Source: Actinomycetes bacterium
GTDB lineage: Bacteria; Actinomycetota; Acidimicrobiia; Acidimicrobiales; RAAP-2
Assembly (NCBI GenBank): GCA_021784205.1
Contig: JAJXTB010000029.1
Span: forward strand, 1-22,411
Reading direction: 5' to 3'
DNA: 22,411 bases
Below are positions 1 through 6,913 of the stretch, piece by piece. Under the pieces are notes generated by a model. That model did not search any database, was not told where the DNA came from, and saw only the letters and a program-made list of their open reading frames with translations. Position 1 is the stretch's first letter. The number at the start of each line of letters is the position of its first letter. Position numbers and translations under genes: made by a program.

Positions 1-242
1 CCGTGCACACGATGGCGGCTCGCCTGGTGGCCGAGGGGATCTCCGACGACGTGACCCTGGCCATCCTCGACCAAGAGGTCCTCGCCAACATCGAGGAGAT
101 CAGCGCCTTCGCCGAGGCCAGCGCCTTTCCCGACGTCGACACCCTCTTTGACTACAACTACGCCACCGCGGTCCCGAACGACTCTCGTCGACTTCCGGGC
201 CAGCCCCTCTTCGGCGCAAACACGAGCGGAGCCCCGTCATGA
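1..242 (+). CDS. pdhA: Pyruvate dehydrogenase E1 component, alpha subunit (3' end only)
   Basis: This is the C-terminal part of a gene that begins upstream of the window; about 80 codons are present. The visible protein has the helical tail of 2-oxoacid dehydrogenase E1-alpha subunits, with a run of acidic and Ala residues followed by AFAEASAFPD and LFDYNYA, a typical E1-alpha ending. The thiamine-diphosphate motif lies outside the window. The stop TGA overlaps the ATG of the next gene (ATGA), so the two are probably translationally coupled. With E1-beta it forms the decarboxylating E1 that transfers the acyl group to lipoyl-E2. Assignment rests partly on the unmistakable E1-beta and E2 genes that follow. 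Branched-chain or acetoin specificity cannot be excluded. Confidence 0.85.
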   Translation, partial: VHTMAARLVAEGISDDVTLAILDQEVLANIEEISAFAEASAFPDVDTLFDYNYATAVPNDSRRLPGQPLFGANTSGAPS

Positions 243-1255
243 CCCTGATGTCCTACCGCCAGGCCCTACACGACGCCCTGCGCTCGGAGATGCTGCGCGA
301 CGAGAACGTCCTGTTGATGGGCGAGGAGATCGGCGTCTTCGAGGGCTCCTACAAGATCACCGCCGGCCTTCTCGCCGAATTCGGCGAGAAGCGCGTGCGC
401 GACACCCCCATTGCCGAGGAGGGCTTCACGGGCGCCGCCATCGGCGCGGCGATGCTCGGCCTGCGCCCGGTGGTGGAGATCATGACCATCAATTTCTCGC
501 TGCTGGCCCTCGACCAGATCGTCAACCACGCGGCCAAAATCTACGGCATGTTCGGGGGCCAGGCCAAAGTCCCTCTGGTCATTCGCACGCCCGGCGGCGG
601 CGGTCAGCAACTGGGCGCCACCCACTCACAGAACATCGAGGTCTACTACGCCTTCGTGCCGGGCCTGAAGGTCGTCGCCCCCAGCACGCCCGCCGACGCC
701 AAGGCCCTCCTAATCGCGGCGATCCGCGACGACGACCCGGTCCTCTTTCTCGAGAACCTGGCGCTTTACAACACCAAGGGTGAAGTGCCCAACCACGACA
801 CGCCGGCCGTGATCGGCAAGGCCGCGGTGACGCGCGAGGGACATCACCTAACCCTGATTGGCTACTCGCGCATGGCCCACGTGGCCAAGAAGGTCGCCGA
901 CCAGCTGGCCGACCACGACGGACTCGACATCGAGGTGATCGACCTGCGCAGCCTGCGCCCGCTCGACCGCGACACCATCATCGAGTCGGTGAAGAAGACC
1001 CACGCCGCAGTCATCGTCGAGGACGACTGGCTCACCTACGGCATCGGCGCCGAGGTCGCAGCCTCGATCTCCGACGGTGCCTTCGACTACTTGGACGCGC
1101 CAGTTCGCCGCGTCGCGATGGCCGAAGTGCCCATGCCCTACTCCAAGAGCCTCGAGAGCGCCGCCCTGCCGTCTGAAAACGACGTCATCCAGGCCATCTA
1201 CCAGACCCTCGAAGCCATCGGACATCGACGCACGAAGACAGGTCCCCATGATTGA
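239..1255 (+). CDS. pdhB: Pyruvate dehydrogenase E1 component, beta subunit
   Basis: A full-length E1-beta (338 aa, normal for the family). The N-terminal half carries the thiamine-binding region, including MGEEIGVFEGSYK with the conserved Glu, the segment DTPIAEEGFTGAAIGAAM, and GGGGQQLGATHSQ. The C-terminal transketolase domain contains VIDLRSLRPLDRDTI. With E1-alpha it decarboxylates pyruvate and reductively acetylates the lipoyl group of E2 in the cytosolic complex. The ATG overlaps the pdhA stop by 4 nt, and the gene overlaps pdhC by 8 nt, so all three are co-transcribed. A second in-frame ATG lies three codons downstream; the first is preferred because of the overlap. Substrate could be another 2-oxoacid, but pyruvate is the usual role for this gene order. 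Confidence 0.93.
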   Translation: MTLMSYRQALHDALRSEMLRDENVLLMGEEIGVFEGSYKITAGLLAEFGEKRVRDTPIAEEGFTGAAIGAAMLGLRPVVEIMTINFSLLALDQIVNHAAKIYGMFGGQAKVPLVIRTPGGGGQQLGATHSQNIEVYYAFVPGLKVVAPSTPADAKALLIAAIRDDDPVLFLENLALYNTKGEVPNHDTPAVIGKAAVTREGHHLTLIGYSRMAHVAKKVADQLADHDGLDIEVIDLRSLRPLDRDTIIESVKKTHAAVIVEDDWLTYGIGAEVAASISDGAFDYLDAPVRRVAMAEVPMPYSKSLESAALPSENDVIQAIYQTLEAIGHRRTKTGPHD

Positions 1256-2546
1256 CATCACCATGCCCCGCCTGTCGGACACTATGGAAGAGGGCACGAT
1301 CGCGCGCTGGCACAAGCAGCCCGGCGACGCGGTGAACGTCGGCGACATCCTGGTCGAGATCGAAACCGACAAGGCGACGATGGACTACGAGGCCTACGAG
1401 GCGGGCACCCTGGCCGAAATCCTGGTGCCCGAAGGAGAAGCTGCCACCATTGGCACTCCGATTGCTCGCCTCGACAACGGCAAGGCGAGCGCGTCCTCAA
1501 ACGCCCCGGCAAGCGCGGCGAGTGCGGCAACTGACGAGCCCGCCTCCTCACCGGTCCCTGCCGCGAACAACACACCGCAGGTGGAGGTTGCACCCGAGCC
1601 GACGACCTCCGCGCCCGCGATAGTCGAGTCCGCCGAAGACGCCGAACGGCGCATCGCGTCTCCCCTCGTGCGCAAGCTCGCGCGCGAGCACGGCCTGGAC
1701 CTACGCCAGGTGCGCGGCAGTGGTCCGGGCGGACGCATCATCCGCGCCGACCTGGACGGGCTGCTCGCCGTCGCCGTCGCCGAGGCCGAGGCGCACACGG
1801 GCCCCGCGATGCCCCTCGCGAGCGGGCCTCTGCTGGATGCGAAACGGGGTTCTGAGCAGATTCCCTTCACCAACGTGCGCCGTGTGATCGCGCGCCGTCT
1901 TGGCGAGAGCGCGCGCACGGTCCCCCACTTCTACGCCACGGCCGTCGCCGACGCCGAAGCGCTGGTGCAGTTGCGCCGCGATCTCAACGAGCAACTGCTC
2001 GCCACGGGCCGGACCAAGGTCAGCCTGAACGACCTCCTCATTCGCGCCTGCGCGCTGGCACTTCGCGAGCACCCTCTCGTGAACGCCTCCTACGTGAACG
2101 ACGCCAGCACGACGATGCTCGTACACCACCGGATCAACATCGGCATCGCCGTCGCGTCCGTCAACGGTCTCGTCGTGCCTGTCATCTCCGACGCTGATCA
2201 AAAGAGCGTCAGCCAGCTTGGCGCGGAGGCCAAGCAGCTCGCCACCCAGGCCGGTACCAAGGGGCTCTCGCTCGACCAGATGTCGGGCGGAACGTTCACC
2301 ATCAGCAACCTCGGCATGTACGGCATCGAGGAGTTCACAGCGATCATCAACCCGCCAGAAAGCGCGATCTTGGCGGTCGGGGCAACCAAACGTGAGCCGG
2401 TCGGTGTGGGTGACGAGATCGTCCTGCGCCACCGACTGCGCTACACGCTGTCGGCCGATCACCGCATCATCGACGGTGCCTTGGCGGCCGAGTTCCTTCA
2501 GACCCTCACGCGCCTCATCGAGAGCCCCCTCTCACTCATCGTCTAG
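1248..2546 (+). CDS. pdhC: Dihydrolipoamide acetyltransferase (E2) of the pyruvate dehydrogenase complex
   Basis: A 432-aa E2 with the full domain order. A single lipoyl domain (about residues 1-78) carries the lipoylated lysine K42 in ETDKATM. An Ala/Pro/Ser-rich flexible linker follows. A peripheral subunit-binding domain lies at about 134-172 (SPLVRKLAREHGLD, GSGPGGRI). The C-terminal catalytic acyltransferase domain ends with the HRIIDG motif (H405, D409). It transfers the acetyl group from the lipoyl arm to CoA. The start at 1248 is chosen because it gives a perfect lipoyl-domain N-terminus (MIDITMPRLSDTMEEG) and an 8-nt overlap with pdhB; the open frame runs further upstream only inside pdhB. 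No E3 gene is in the window. A perfect inverted repeat 24 nt downstream may end the transcript. Confidence 0.95.
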   Translation: MIDITMPRLSDTMEEGTIARWHKQPGDAVNVGDILVEIETDKATMDYEAYEAGTLAEILVPEGEAATIGTPIARLDNGKASASSNAPASAASAATDEPASSPVPAANNTPQVEVAPEPTTSAPAIVESAEDAERRIASPLVRKLAREHGLDLRQVRGSGPGGRIIRADLDGLLAVAVAEAEAHTGPAMPLASGPLLDAKRGSEQIPFTNVRRVIARRLGESARTVPHFYATAVADAEALVQLRRDLNEQLLATGRTKVSLNDLLIRACALALREHPLVNASYVNDASTTMLVHHRINIGIAVASVNGLVVPVISDADQKSVSQLGAEAKQLATQAGTKGLSLDQMSGGTFTISNLGMYGIEEFTAIINPPESAILAVGATKREPVGVGDEIVLRHRLRYTLSADHRIIDGALAAEFLQTLTRLIESPLSLIV

Positions 2547-2570
2547 TCCCTCTGACGCAAATCGCGAGGC

Positions 2571-2612
2571 GTCGGGTGATCTCCGAACGAGTGCTCGAGG
2601 AGATCACCCGAC
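2571..2612 (+). terminator. Hairpin downstream of the pdh operon
   Basis: The arms 2571-2584 and 2599-2612 form a perfect 14-bp GC-rich inverted repeat with a 14-nt loop, starting 24 nt after the pdhC stop. There is no T-run after it, so it is either a non-canonical terminator or an RNA-stabilising 3' hairpin. Confidence 0.5.
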
Positions 2613-2691
2613 TGACGAGGGATAAGGGTCGACGACAGCGTGACCTGATTTCGTCAATAAACACATTGTCGATATTGCGGTAACGCCAAGG

Positions 2692-2865
2692 GTGCGGTAC
2701 CATGAAAGCGAGGATTCGAAAGGGTCCGTAAGGAGGTTTGGCATCGAGTGAGACCCCTGGAAGGTTAGCCCTGCGAGCGGCATGCGAGGAGTTGCGGGTG
2801 ATCCCGCGAGGCCCGGGTGTGAACAAGGCAAGGTCGAAGTCTGAAGTTGCAACACGAGAAGCGCG
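2692..2865 (+). ncRNA. Structured non-coding segment; possible group II intron 5' remnant
   Basis: No convincing coding frame is present. The segment starts with GTGCG, the consensus 5' end of group II introns. It continues with purine-rich stretches (GAAAGCGAGGA, GTGAACAAGGC, GTCGAAGTCTGAAG) that look like the domain I sequence of bacterial group II introns. The resemblance is from memory and was not computed. No reverse-transcriptase gene and no domain V hairpin follow before the hairpin at 2923, so if real it is a truncated remnant. A free-standing small RNA ending at the 2923-2957 hairpin is the alternative. Confidence 0.3.
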
Positions 2866-2922
2866 TTCGCTTCCCCGGTTGCCATCTTCGCAGCGCGCCG
2901 TCCGAAGAGACATGTTAAGTAG

Positions 2923-2957
2923 AGCGCCCGATTCCCCGATTTCGAGGGACGGGCGCT
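2923..2957 (+). terminator. Hairpin, possible terminator of a rightward transcript
   Basis: AGCGCCCG (2923-2930) pairs perfectly with CGGGCGCT (2950-2957). An inner TCCC/GGGA pairing extends the stem past a 2-nt bulge. Only TTTC follows, so the U-tract is weak. It lies between a rightward unit and the leftward secreted-protein genes. Confidence 0.45.
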
Positions 2958-2961
2958 TTCG

Positions 2962-2979
2962 CGTGGGGCGCTCCCCACG
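2962..2979 (-). terminator. Hairpin downstream of the secreted-protein genes
   Basis: The 7-bp perfect stem CGTGGGG/CCCCACG with the 4-nt loop CGCT lies 28 nt beyond the stop of the leftward secreted-protein gene. It is a compact GC stem without a U-tract, a plausible transcript end for that operon. Confidence 0.4.
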
Positions 2980-3006
2980 ACGCCGCGTTCGCTAGCGGTT
3001 CTCCGA

Positions 3007-3579
3007 TTAGGTCAACGCCGGCGCTGGACCGGCCTCGAGAGGCGTCACGCGTAGGTAGCCCCCGCACGGTGCGGCGTTGACCGCGGGTCCGCCCTCGAGG
3101 CTGCCGCTGGACTCGGGCAGAGTGACATCCGCCCAGCTCACGAGGGGGCAGGCTTCGTGCCCACTCGGGCTGTCTGCCCACGACACGCCAAAGGACGCCA
3201 CCGCATCGCGGGCGAGGACTACCACGTGGGGCCGCCCCATGGCGAAGGGTCCCCCGGAATGGAGGTTGACCGCGTCGACGGCCACGCCGCGGGCGTTGAA
3301 GAAGACGACCCGCGGATATCCCGCCACTTCGCAGCGCGATCCCGCATTCGCCACCAAAATGACCAAAGAGCCCGTGCCCAGCGTTCCGGTGGCCTGACCG
3401 GCGGCCAGAACCAGACGCGTGCACACGGGGGTGGCGCGGCTCGTCGTCGAGGCCTCCGCACTCAGGGGTGCGATGGTGGATCCGTACACGAGACTCGCGG
3501 CGAGAAGCCGAACTACTCGCGAAAGTGTCGTCAGATTCGATGACCTCTTTCGTCGCGCGCGACGCCAGACCTGCGCCAT
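3007..3579 (-). CDS. Secreted protein resembling the DUF4232 type
   Basis: A 190-aa protein with an Arg/Lys-rich N-terminus and a hydrophobic segment (about residues 22-40, ending near an Ala-x-Ala site around 41-43), so it is probably exported. The mature part has the pattern of the actinobacterial DUF4232 family: an early Cys (PVCTRL), a Gly-rich strand, 'VANAGSRCEVAGYPRV', and a later Cys near the end. Such proteins are extracellular or cell-wall beta-sandwiches of unknown function. The ATG at 3579 is 3 nt past the upstream gene's stop and has GGTGGA about 10 nt before it; a GTG at 3606 would add nine residues and overlap that gene. It is the second gene of a pair with a similar secreted protein. 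Family assignment is by pattern only. Confidence 0.65.
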   Translation of the reverse strand: MAQVWRRARRKRSSNLTTLSRVVRLLAASLVYGSTIAPLSAEASTTSRATPVCTRLVLAAGQATGTLGTGSLVILVANAGSRCEVAGYPRVVFFNARGVAVDAVNLHSGGPFAMGRPHVVVLARDAVASFGVSWADSPSGHEACPLVSWADVTLPESSGSLEGGPAVNAAPCGGYLRVTPLEAGPAPALT

Positions 3580-3581
3580 TG

Positions 3582-4163
3582 TCAGAGAATCCACCGGTCC
3601 TGCCACACGACTCCAAAATTAGACGCTGCCGAGGCCGGATTCGAACAGACCAAGCTGATCCTTCGAGGAAAGAGATACCGGGAGTAGCCCCCTCCTCGTG
3701 CACCGATGATGAGGGCGACGCCCTGAGCCGTACGCGGCTCGCAGTAACCATCGCGCGCGCTTGAAACGTCGCGCACGTAGGCGACCAGGCTCGTGCGTTC
3801 TCCCGCCGTAAGCACCTCGCTCGCGCCGGACTTTGCGGTCGCCGCCGCAGAGAAGAGTCCCGGCGTAGCGTCGTAGGGTGAGAAGTCAAAGCGCAGCGAC
3901 ACGTTGGAACCAAAGCGGCAGGTTGGACCTGCGTTCGTCACCCGAATCCTGGTGATCGAGGCGAAGCCGCCGCGGATGGATCGCGTCGCGGTGTAGCGCT
4001 GCGTCGAGCCGAGGGCGAAAGTGAGCCGTGACGGCCTACATACGGGCAACGAGTTTTTAGTCGCGGCGCCCGCCAAGGAGGGCACAAAGCACGACGAGAC
4101 GAGTAAGAGTCCGGCGATCACACGCCCCACCAGGAACCTCCGTGACTCTGCCCCACTGGCCAT
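3582..4163 (-). CDS. Secreted or lipid-anchored protein, diverged relative of the next gene product
   Basis: A 193-aa protein. It begins with MASGAESRRFLVGR, a basic n-region close to but not matching a Tat motif, followed by a hydrophobic core (residues 15-31). LLVSSC at 20-25 fits a loose lipobox, and SLAGA at 29-33 fits signal peptidase I, so it is either a lipoprotein or a secreted protein. The mature part repeats the layout of its neighbour (PVCRPSRLTFALG, then a Gly-rich strand and VTNAGPTCRFG), suggesting a shared DUF4232-like fold. The start at 4163 is chosen because GAGGA lies about 8 nt upstream; an open frame extends to 4280 without a signal-like start. It is the first gene of a two-gene leftward operon. 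Confidence 0.6.
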   Translation of the reverse strand: MASGAESRRFLVGRVIAGLLLVSSCFVPSLAGAATKNSLPVCRPSRLTFALGSTQRYTATRSIRGGFASITRIRVTNAGPTCRFGSNVSLRFDFSPYDATPGLFSAAATAKSGASEVLTAGERTSLVAYVRDVSSARDGYCEPRTAQGVALIIGARGGGYSRYLFPRRISLVCSNPASAASNFGVVWQDRWIL

Positions 4164-4268
4164 GAGCCATCCTCGCAGACCGATTCGTAGAACGGCGCTC
4201 GAACTTCTTCGACTTTGCGACGCAGACGAGGCCGAGTGACCGTTCGGCGTACGCGCGCCGTAGAGTGG

Positions 4269-4280
4269 TTGAGTACTCAA
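4269..4280. promoter_or_regulatory. Perfect 12-bp palindrome upstream of the desaturase
   Basis: TTGAGTACTCAA is a perfect palindrome centred about 25 nt before the desaturase GTG, in the short gap to the divergent secreted-protein operon. Its position over the likely promoter or leader makes it a candidate operator. The regulator is unknown. Confidence 0.4.
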
Positions 4281-4298
4281 TAGAAGAAGTCACCGCTT

Positions 4299-5399
4299 GT
4301 GAGCATCACCACCGGTCCCCCGCCGGTTCAAACCGGGGGATTTGCCGGAGCGTTGACCCGGGCGGTCAATCAGCGACTCGACGCGGCCACCCTGCGCCTC
4401 GCGCGCCGCCGTCTCCACGTCAAGGCGCTGATCATCGGCGTCTGGTACATCGCGAGCATCGCCGGCGTAGTCCTGGCTTCTGGCTGGCTCGAGGGCCTCC
4501 TGGCCGGCACCTCCCTCTCACTCGCCTTCGCCGCAGTCGGCTTTAACATCCAGCACGACGCCAACCACAACGCGTTCTTCGCCTCGTCGTCGAAGCGCCT
4601 GTCGCGGGCCAACCGCATCGTTGGATGGTCCATGTTCGTCATCGGCGCCGACGCCAACCGCTGGCTCTATCGTCACAACACCCTCCACCACGGCTCGCCG
4701 AACGTCGTCGGTACTGACTCGGACATCAACCTGGGGCCGTTAGCGCGTCTCGCGCCCTTCCAGCGTCGCTACTTCTGGCACCGCTACCAGCACCTCTACC
4801 TCTGGCCCCTCTACTGCTTCACCGTCCTCGAGATCATGTTCAATGACCTTGCGACCCTTGTGGGGGCGTCGCGCCACTCGCGCAACGCGCGCTCACGGCT
4901 CTCGGACGCGTCGGTGGCGATCCTCACCAAGGTGGTTTTCGTTGCGCTGATGGTCGGCCTCCCCGCCCTCACGCACCCGTTCTGGGTCGTTGCGGTCGGG
5001 TCGGTCGCCATCATGTTCGCGGTGGGCTTCCTTCTCGGCGTCGTGTTCCAGTCCGCGCACATCGTCGAAGGTGCAGAGTTCGCCGAAGCCGGATCTCGCC
5101 CCCCGTATCAGTGGCACGAGTGGCAGGTCCGTTCGAGTCTCGACTTCTCCCACGGGTCTGGTCCGCTCAGCCGGCTGTTCCGCTGGTACGCCGGCGGGCT
5201 CGATCACCAGACCGAGCACCACCTCTTCCCCCGCGTGCCTCACACGGCGTATCCCCTGATCGCTCCGGTGGTGAGTGCCGTGTGCGAGGACTATGGCATC
5301 CCACGCCACGTCCAACCTTCATTCCACGCCGCGGTCGCCTCGCACTTTCGCCACTTGCGCGCGATGGGCCGACCGCCGTCGTCCACGAACTCCGCCTAG
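4299..5399 (+). CDS. Membrane fatty acid desaturase (acyl-lipid or acyl-CoA)
   Basis: A 366-aa integral membrane di-iron desaturase of the FA_desaturase superfamily. All three histidine boxes are present: H86-x3-H90 (HDANH), H126-x3-H130-H131 (HNTLHH) and Q304-x2-H307-H308 (QTEHHLFP). The Q in the third box is typical of front-end/linoleoyl-CoA-type desaturases. Hydrophobic segments lie at about 43-60, 68-82 and 208-245. It introduces a double bond into membrane-lipid acyl chains using O2 and an electron donor. No ferredoxin or cytochrome-b5 domain is fused, so a separate electron carrier is needed. The start is the GTG at 4299. A perfect palindrome 18 nt upstream could control expression. 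Regiospecificity cannot be told from sequence. Confidence 0.9.
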   Translation: MSITTGPPPVQTGGFAGALTRAVNQRLDAATLRLARRRLHVKALIIGVWYIASIAGVVLASGWLEGLLAGTSLSLAFAAVGFNIQHDANHNAFFASSSKRLSRANRIVGWSMFVIGADANRWLYRHNTLHHGSPNVVGTDSDINLGPLARLAPFQRRYFWHRYQHLYLWPLYCFTVLEIMFNDLATLVGASRHSRNARSRLSDASVAILTKVVFVALMVGLPALTHPFWVVAVGSVAIMFAVGFLLGVVFQSAHIVEGAEFAEAGSRPPYQWHEWQVRSSLDFSHGSGPLSRLFRWYAGGLDHQTEHHLFPRVPHTAYPLIAPVVSAVCEDYGIPRHVQPSFHAAVASHFRHLRAMGRPPSSTNSA

Positions 5400-5495
5400 C
5401 GCGATCGCGACGCCACCTCACCGCACAGTCACCACGTACCGTGCGATCGTCGAAATCAGACGAACGCGAGGCACCGTCTCCGTTCTCTCCGCCAA

Positions 5496-6089
5496 CTACT
5501 TTGACGAGCGGGGATCTTGTGGATGGATTGTCTCACCCCGGGCCAACATCTCCGCATACTTTTCGATGCGTCTCGCTCGCGCCGTGTCGGTCTTGGCGCC
5601 GGCGACCCGATGCAGGACTGAATACCGATTGGCTCGCGTGAGCGCGAGAAACATCTCCCGCGCGCGGGGATTTGCGGCCAGCGCACTCGCCAGATCCTCC
5701 AGGACCACCGCGCTGGCCTGCCCGGCGTAGGCGGACTCCCAACGACCGTCCGCCTGGGCGCGTCGAATCTCATCCTCCCCCGCTCGCTGCATTCGCCCGT
5801 CGGACATCAGCCGTTCAGCGAGGTCAACATTTCGTTGGGACCAAAGACTGCGCGCGCCTCTGGGGGTGAAGCGACGCCGGAACGTCGCGTCGTCGCGAGC
5901 TTCGAGCTTTCCGTCGATCCAGCCAAAGCAGATCGCCTGCTCGAGCGCCTCACCGTACGACAACGCTGTGGGCTGCGTGTTCCCCTTCTTGGCGAGAACG
6001 AGTCTCACCCCGGATGACGTGGAGTGGTTGCCACCCAACCAATTCCGCCACTGTACGGCATTAGCGACGATCAGTTCCGGAAATTCCAT
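5496..6089 (-). CDS. YdeI/OmpD-associated family protein
   Basis: A 197-aa protein matching the YdeI/OmpD-associated (bacteriocin-protection) family. It has the hallmark opening with WRNWLGGNHSTSSGVRLVLAKKG, then SYGEALEQAICFGWIDG, RRFTPRGARSLWSQRN, AERLMSDGRM and a C-terminal AKTDTARARRIEKYAEMLARGE. The biochemical role of the family is not established. Length is normal. The ATG at 6089 is chosen because the family starts at about this point. The open frame continues to 6197 only by reading into the terminal repeat of the neighbouring mobile module. Before that insertion the gene would have lain 67 bp downstream of nrdJ on the same strand. It is convergent with the desaturase gene. Confidence 0.85.
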   Translation of the reverse strand: MEFPELIVANAVQWRNWLGGNHSTSSGVRLVLAKKGNTQPTALSYGEALEQAICFGWIDGKLEARDDATFRRRFTPRGARSLWSQRNVDLAERLMSDGRMQRAGEDEIRRAQADGRWESAYAGQASAVVLEDLASALAANPRAREMFLALTRANRYSVLHRVAGAKTDTARARRIEKYAEMLARGETIHPQDPRSSK

Positions 6090-6156
6090 GGCGTCACGGT
6101 ATTCCGTTGTGCTGACTCTGGTGACAACGCACTGCGACGACCGCCGACAGCGTCCA

Positions 6157-6161
6157 TCACG
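6157..6161. repeat. Target-site duplication, left copy (TCACG)
   Basis: TCACG immediately precedes the left terminus TGTGAAC of the insertion and is repeated exactly at 9113-9117, immediately after its right terminus. This is the expected signature of transposition with a 5-bp staggered cut. Confidence 0.7.
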
Positions 6162-6206
6162 TGTGAACTCTCGTGGAATGTCGCCGGGAATTCTCATTTG
6201 GTGACA
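6162..6206. repeat. Left terminal repeat of module A
   Basis: Starts TGTGAACTCTCG and ends CATTTGGTGACA. It matches 6787-6831 in direct orientation (39 of 45) and the right terminus at 9068-9112 in inverted orientation. Read on the minus strand it contains two repeat units, beginning TGTCACCAAATGAG and CGACATTCCACGAG. A further degenerate unit lies 43 bp inward (near 6230-6247). Confidence 0.7.
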
Positions 6207-6299
6207 TGACTGAATCGGGCCGATCAGATGGAATTTGCATCAGGTGACGTCCGTCCACTGGGCTGTGGAAAAGTGATCCCTGGAGGCGATACTGGTTGC

Positions 6300-6683
6300 A
6301 TGCCCAACCTCGAGAGCTCACCGTTGAGAACTTTCATCGGAGGCAGACGCACCGGATTCTTGAATGCGACATGGCCGCTCGTTCGATTGGTGATCCTCGA
6401 AGACAGGATTGAGATGCAGCCCAGTGTTCGGTGGCTTCGGCATGCTGTACCTCCGTGGGAGGCGTCCTTCGCCGAGATCACCGAAGCACGCGCTGTCGGA
6501 CGTATCAAGTACGTCTCGGCTGGCGTCCGATTCCGCACCACTCGGCGCGATGGGTGGGCCGTGTTCTGGACCACCCATCGCGCGGAGGTTCTTGACGCGT
6601 TAGAGATAGTCGGATTGCGAGTTGACAGGTCAATTCTGCGCTTCAACATCCTCAACCCGACTAACGCTGAAACAATGAAGTGA
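6300..6683 (+). CDS. PH-like domain protein, cargo of module A
   Basis: A 127-aa protein beginning MPNLESSPLRTFIG, followed by GFLNATWPLVRLVILEDRIEM, FAEITEARAVGRIKY, GVRFRTTRRDGWAVFWTTHRAEVLDALE. Alternating beta-strands ending in a C-terminal helix suggest a small bacterial PH-like fold, as seen in many short uncharacterised actinobacterial proteins; this is pattern recognition only. The start at 6300 is supported by GGAGG about 13 nt upstream. An earlier ATG at 6228 lies within the module's terminal repeats and is less likely. There are no membrane segments. The gene occupies most of module A and ends 10 nt before the right repeat array, so it is the module's only cargo. Confidence 0.6.
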   Translation: MPNLESSPLRTFIGGRRTGFLNATWPLVRLVILEDRIEMQPSVRWLRHAVPPWEASFAEITEARAVGRIKYVSAGVRFRTTRRDGWAVFWTTHRAEVLDALEIVGLRVDRSILRFNILNPTNAETMK

Positions 6684-6693
6684 TGTCGAACAA

Positions 6694-6781
6694 TGTCACT
6701 TCGTGAAAGCGACCGTGTCGCTTCGCGAAACAAACCATGTCACGTGGTGAAATCTGATCATGTCACTTGGGAGATTTCACA
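6694..6781. repeat. Right-end repeat array of module A
   Basis: Four imperfect copies of TGTCACTTGGTGA-type units begin at 6694, 6716, 6738 and 6761 (spacing 22, 22, 23). The core is itself a short palindrome (TCAC-n3-GTGA). The last copy forms the terminus. This looks like a transposase-binding array. Confidence 0.7.
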
Positions 6782-6786
6782 CTACG

Positions 6787-6831
6787 TGTGAACTTGCGTG
6801 AAATGTCGCCTGGAAAACTCATTTGGTGACA
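6787..6831. repeat. Left terminal repeat of module B
   Basis: Starts TGTGAACTTGCG and ends CATTTGGTGACA. It matches the left end of module A in direct orientation (39 of 45) and lies 5 bp after the right end of that module. Confidence 0.7.
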
Positions 6832-6913
6832 CGCCGGGCACGCGTGCGGGGTCTGGGGAGGCCGCGCCAGCGCGGGATGCTGCGAGACGTGACGCCACGT
6901 CGGCCTAAGGCTG

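Larger units (their letters stand above)
6162..6781. mobile_element. Module A: mobile insertion cassette carrying a PH-like gene
   Basis: The left terminus is TGTGAAC at 6162; the right terminus is TTTCACA ending at 6781. The left 45 bp match the left end of module B at 39 of 45 positions. The right end carries four 22/22/23-bp-spaced repeats (6694, 6716, 6738, 6761), the same spacing as in module B. The only plausible gene is 6300-6683. The terminal repeat copy has a 1-nt deletion relative to module B. Confidence 0.65.

Noticed and set aside
1077..1247. N-terminal extension of the E2 protein
   Set aside because: It overlaps pdhB and lacks the lipoyl-domain start, which begins precisely at 1248.
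2915..3913. 332-aa open frame overlapping both secreted-protein genes on the same strand
   Set aside because: It is out of frame with two proteins that have signal peptides and conserved Cys layout, and is Arg/Ser-rich like a frame shadow.
6090..6197. N-terminal extension of the YdeI-like protein
   Set aside because: The extra residues are encoded partly by the left terminal repeat of module A and do not match the family.
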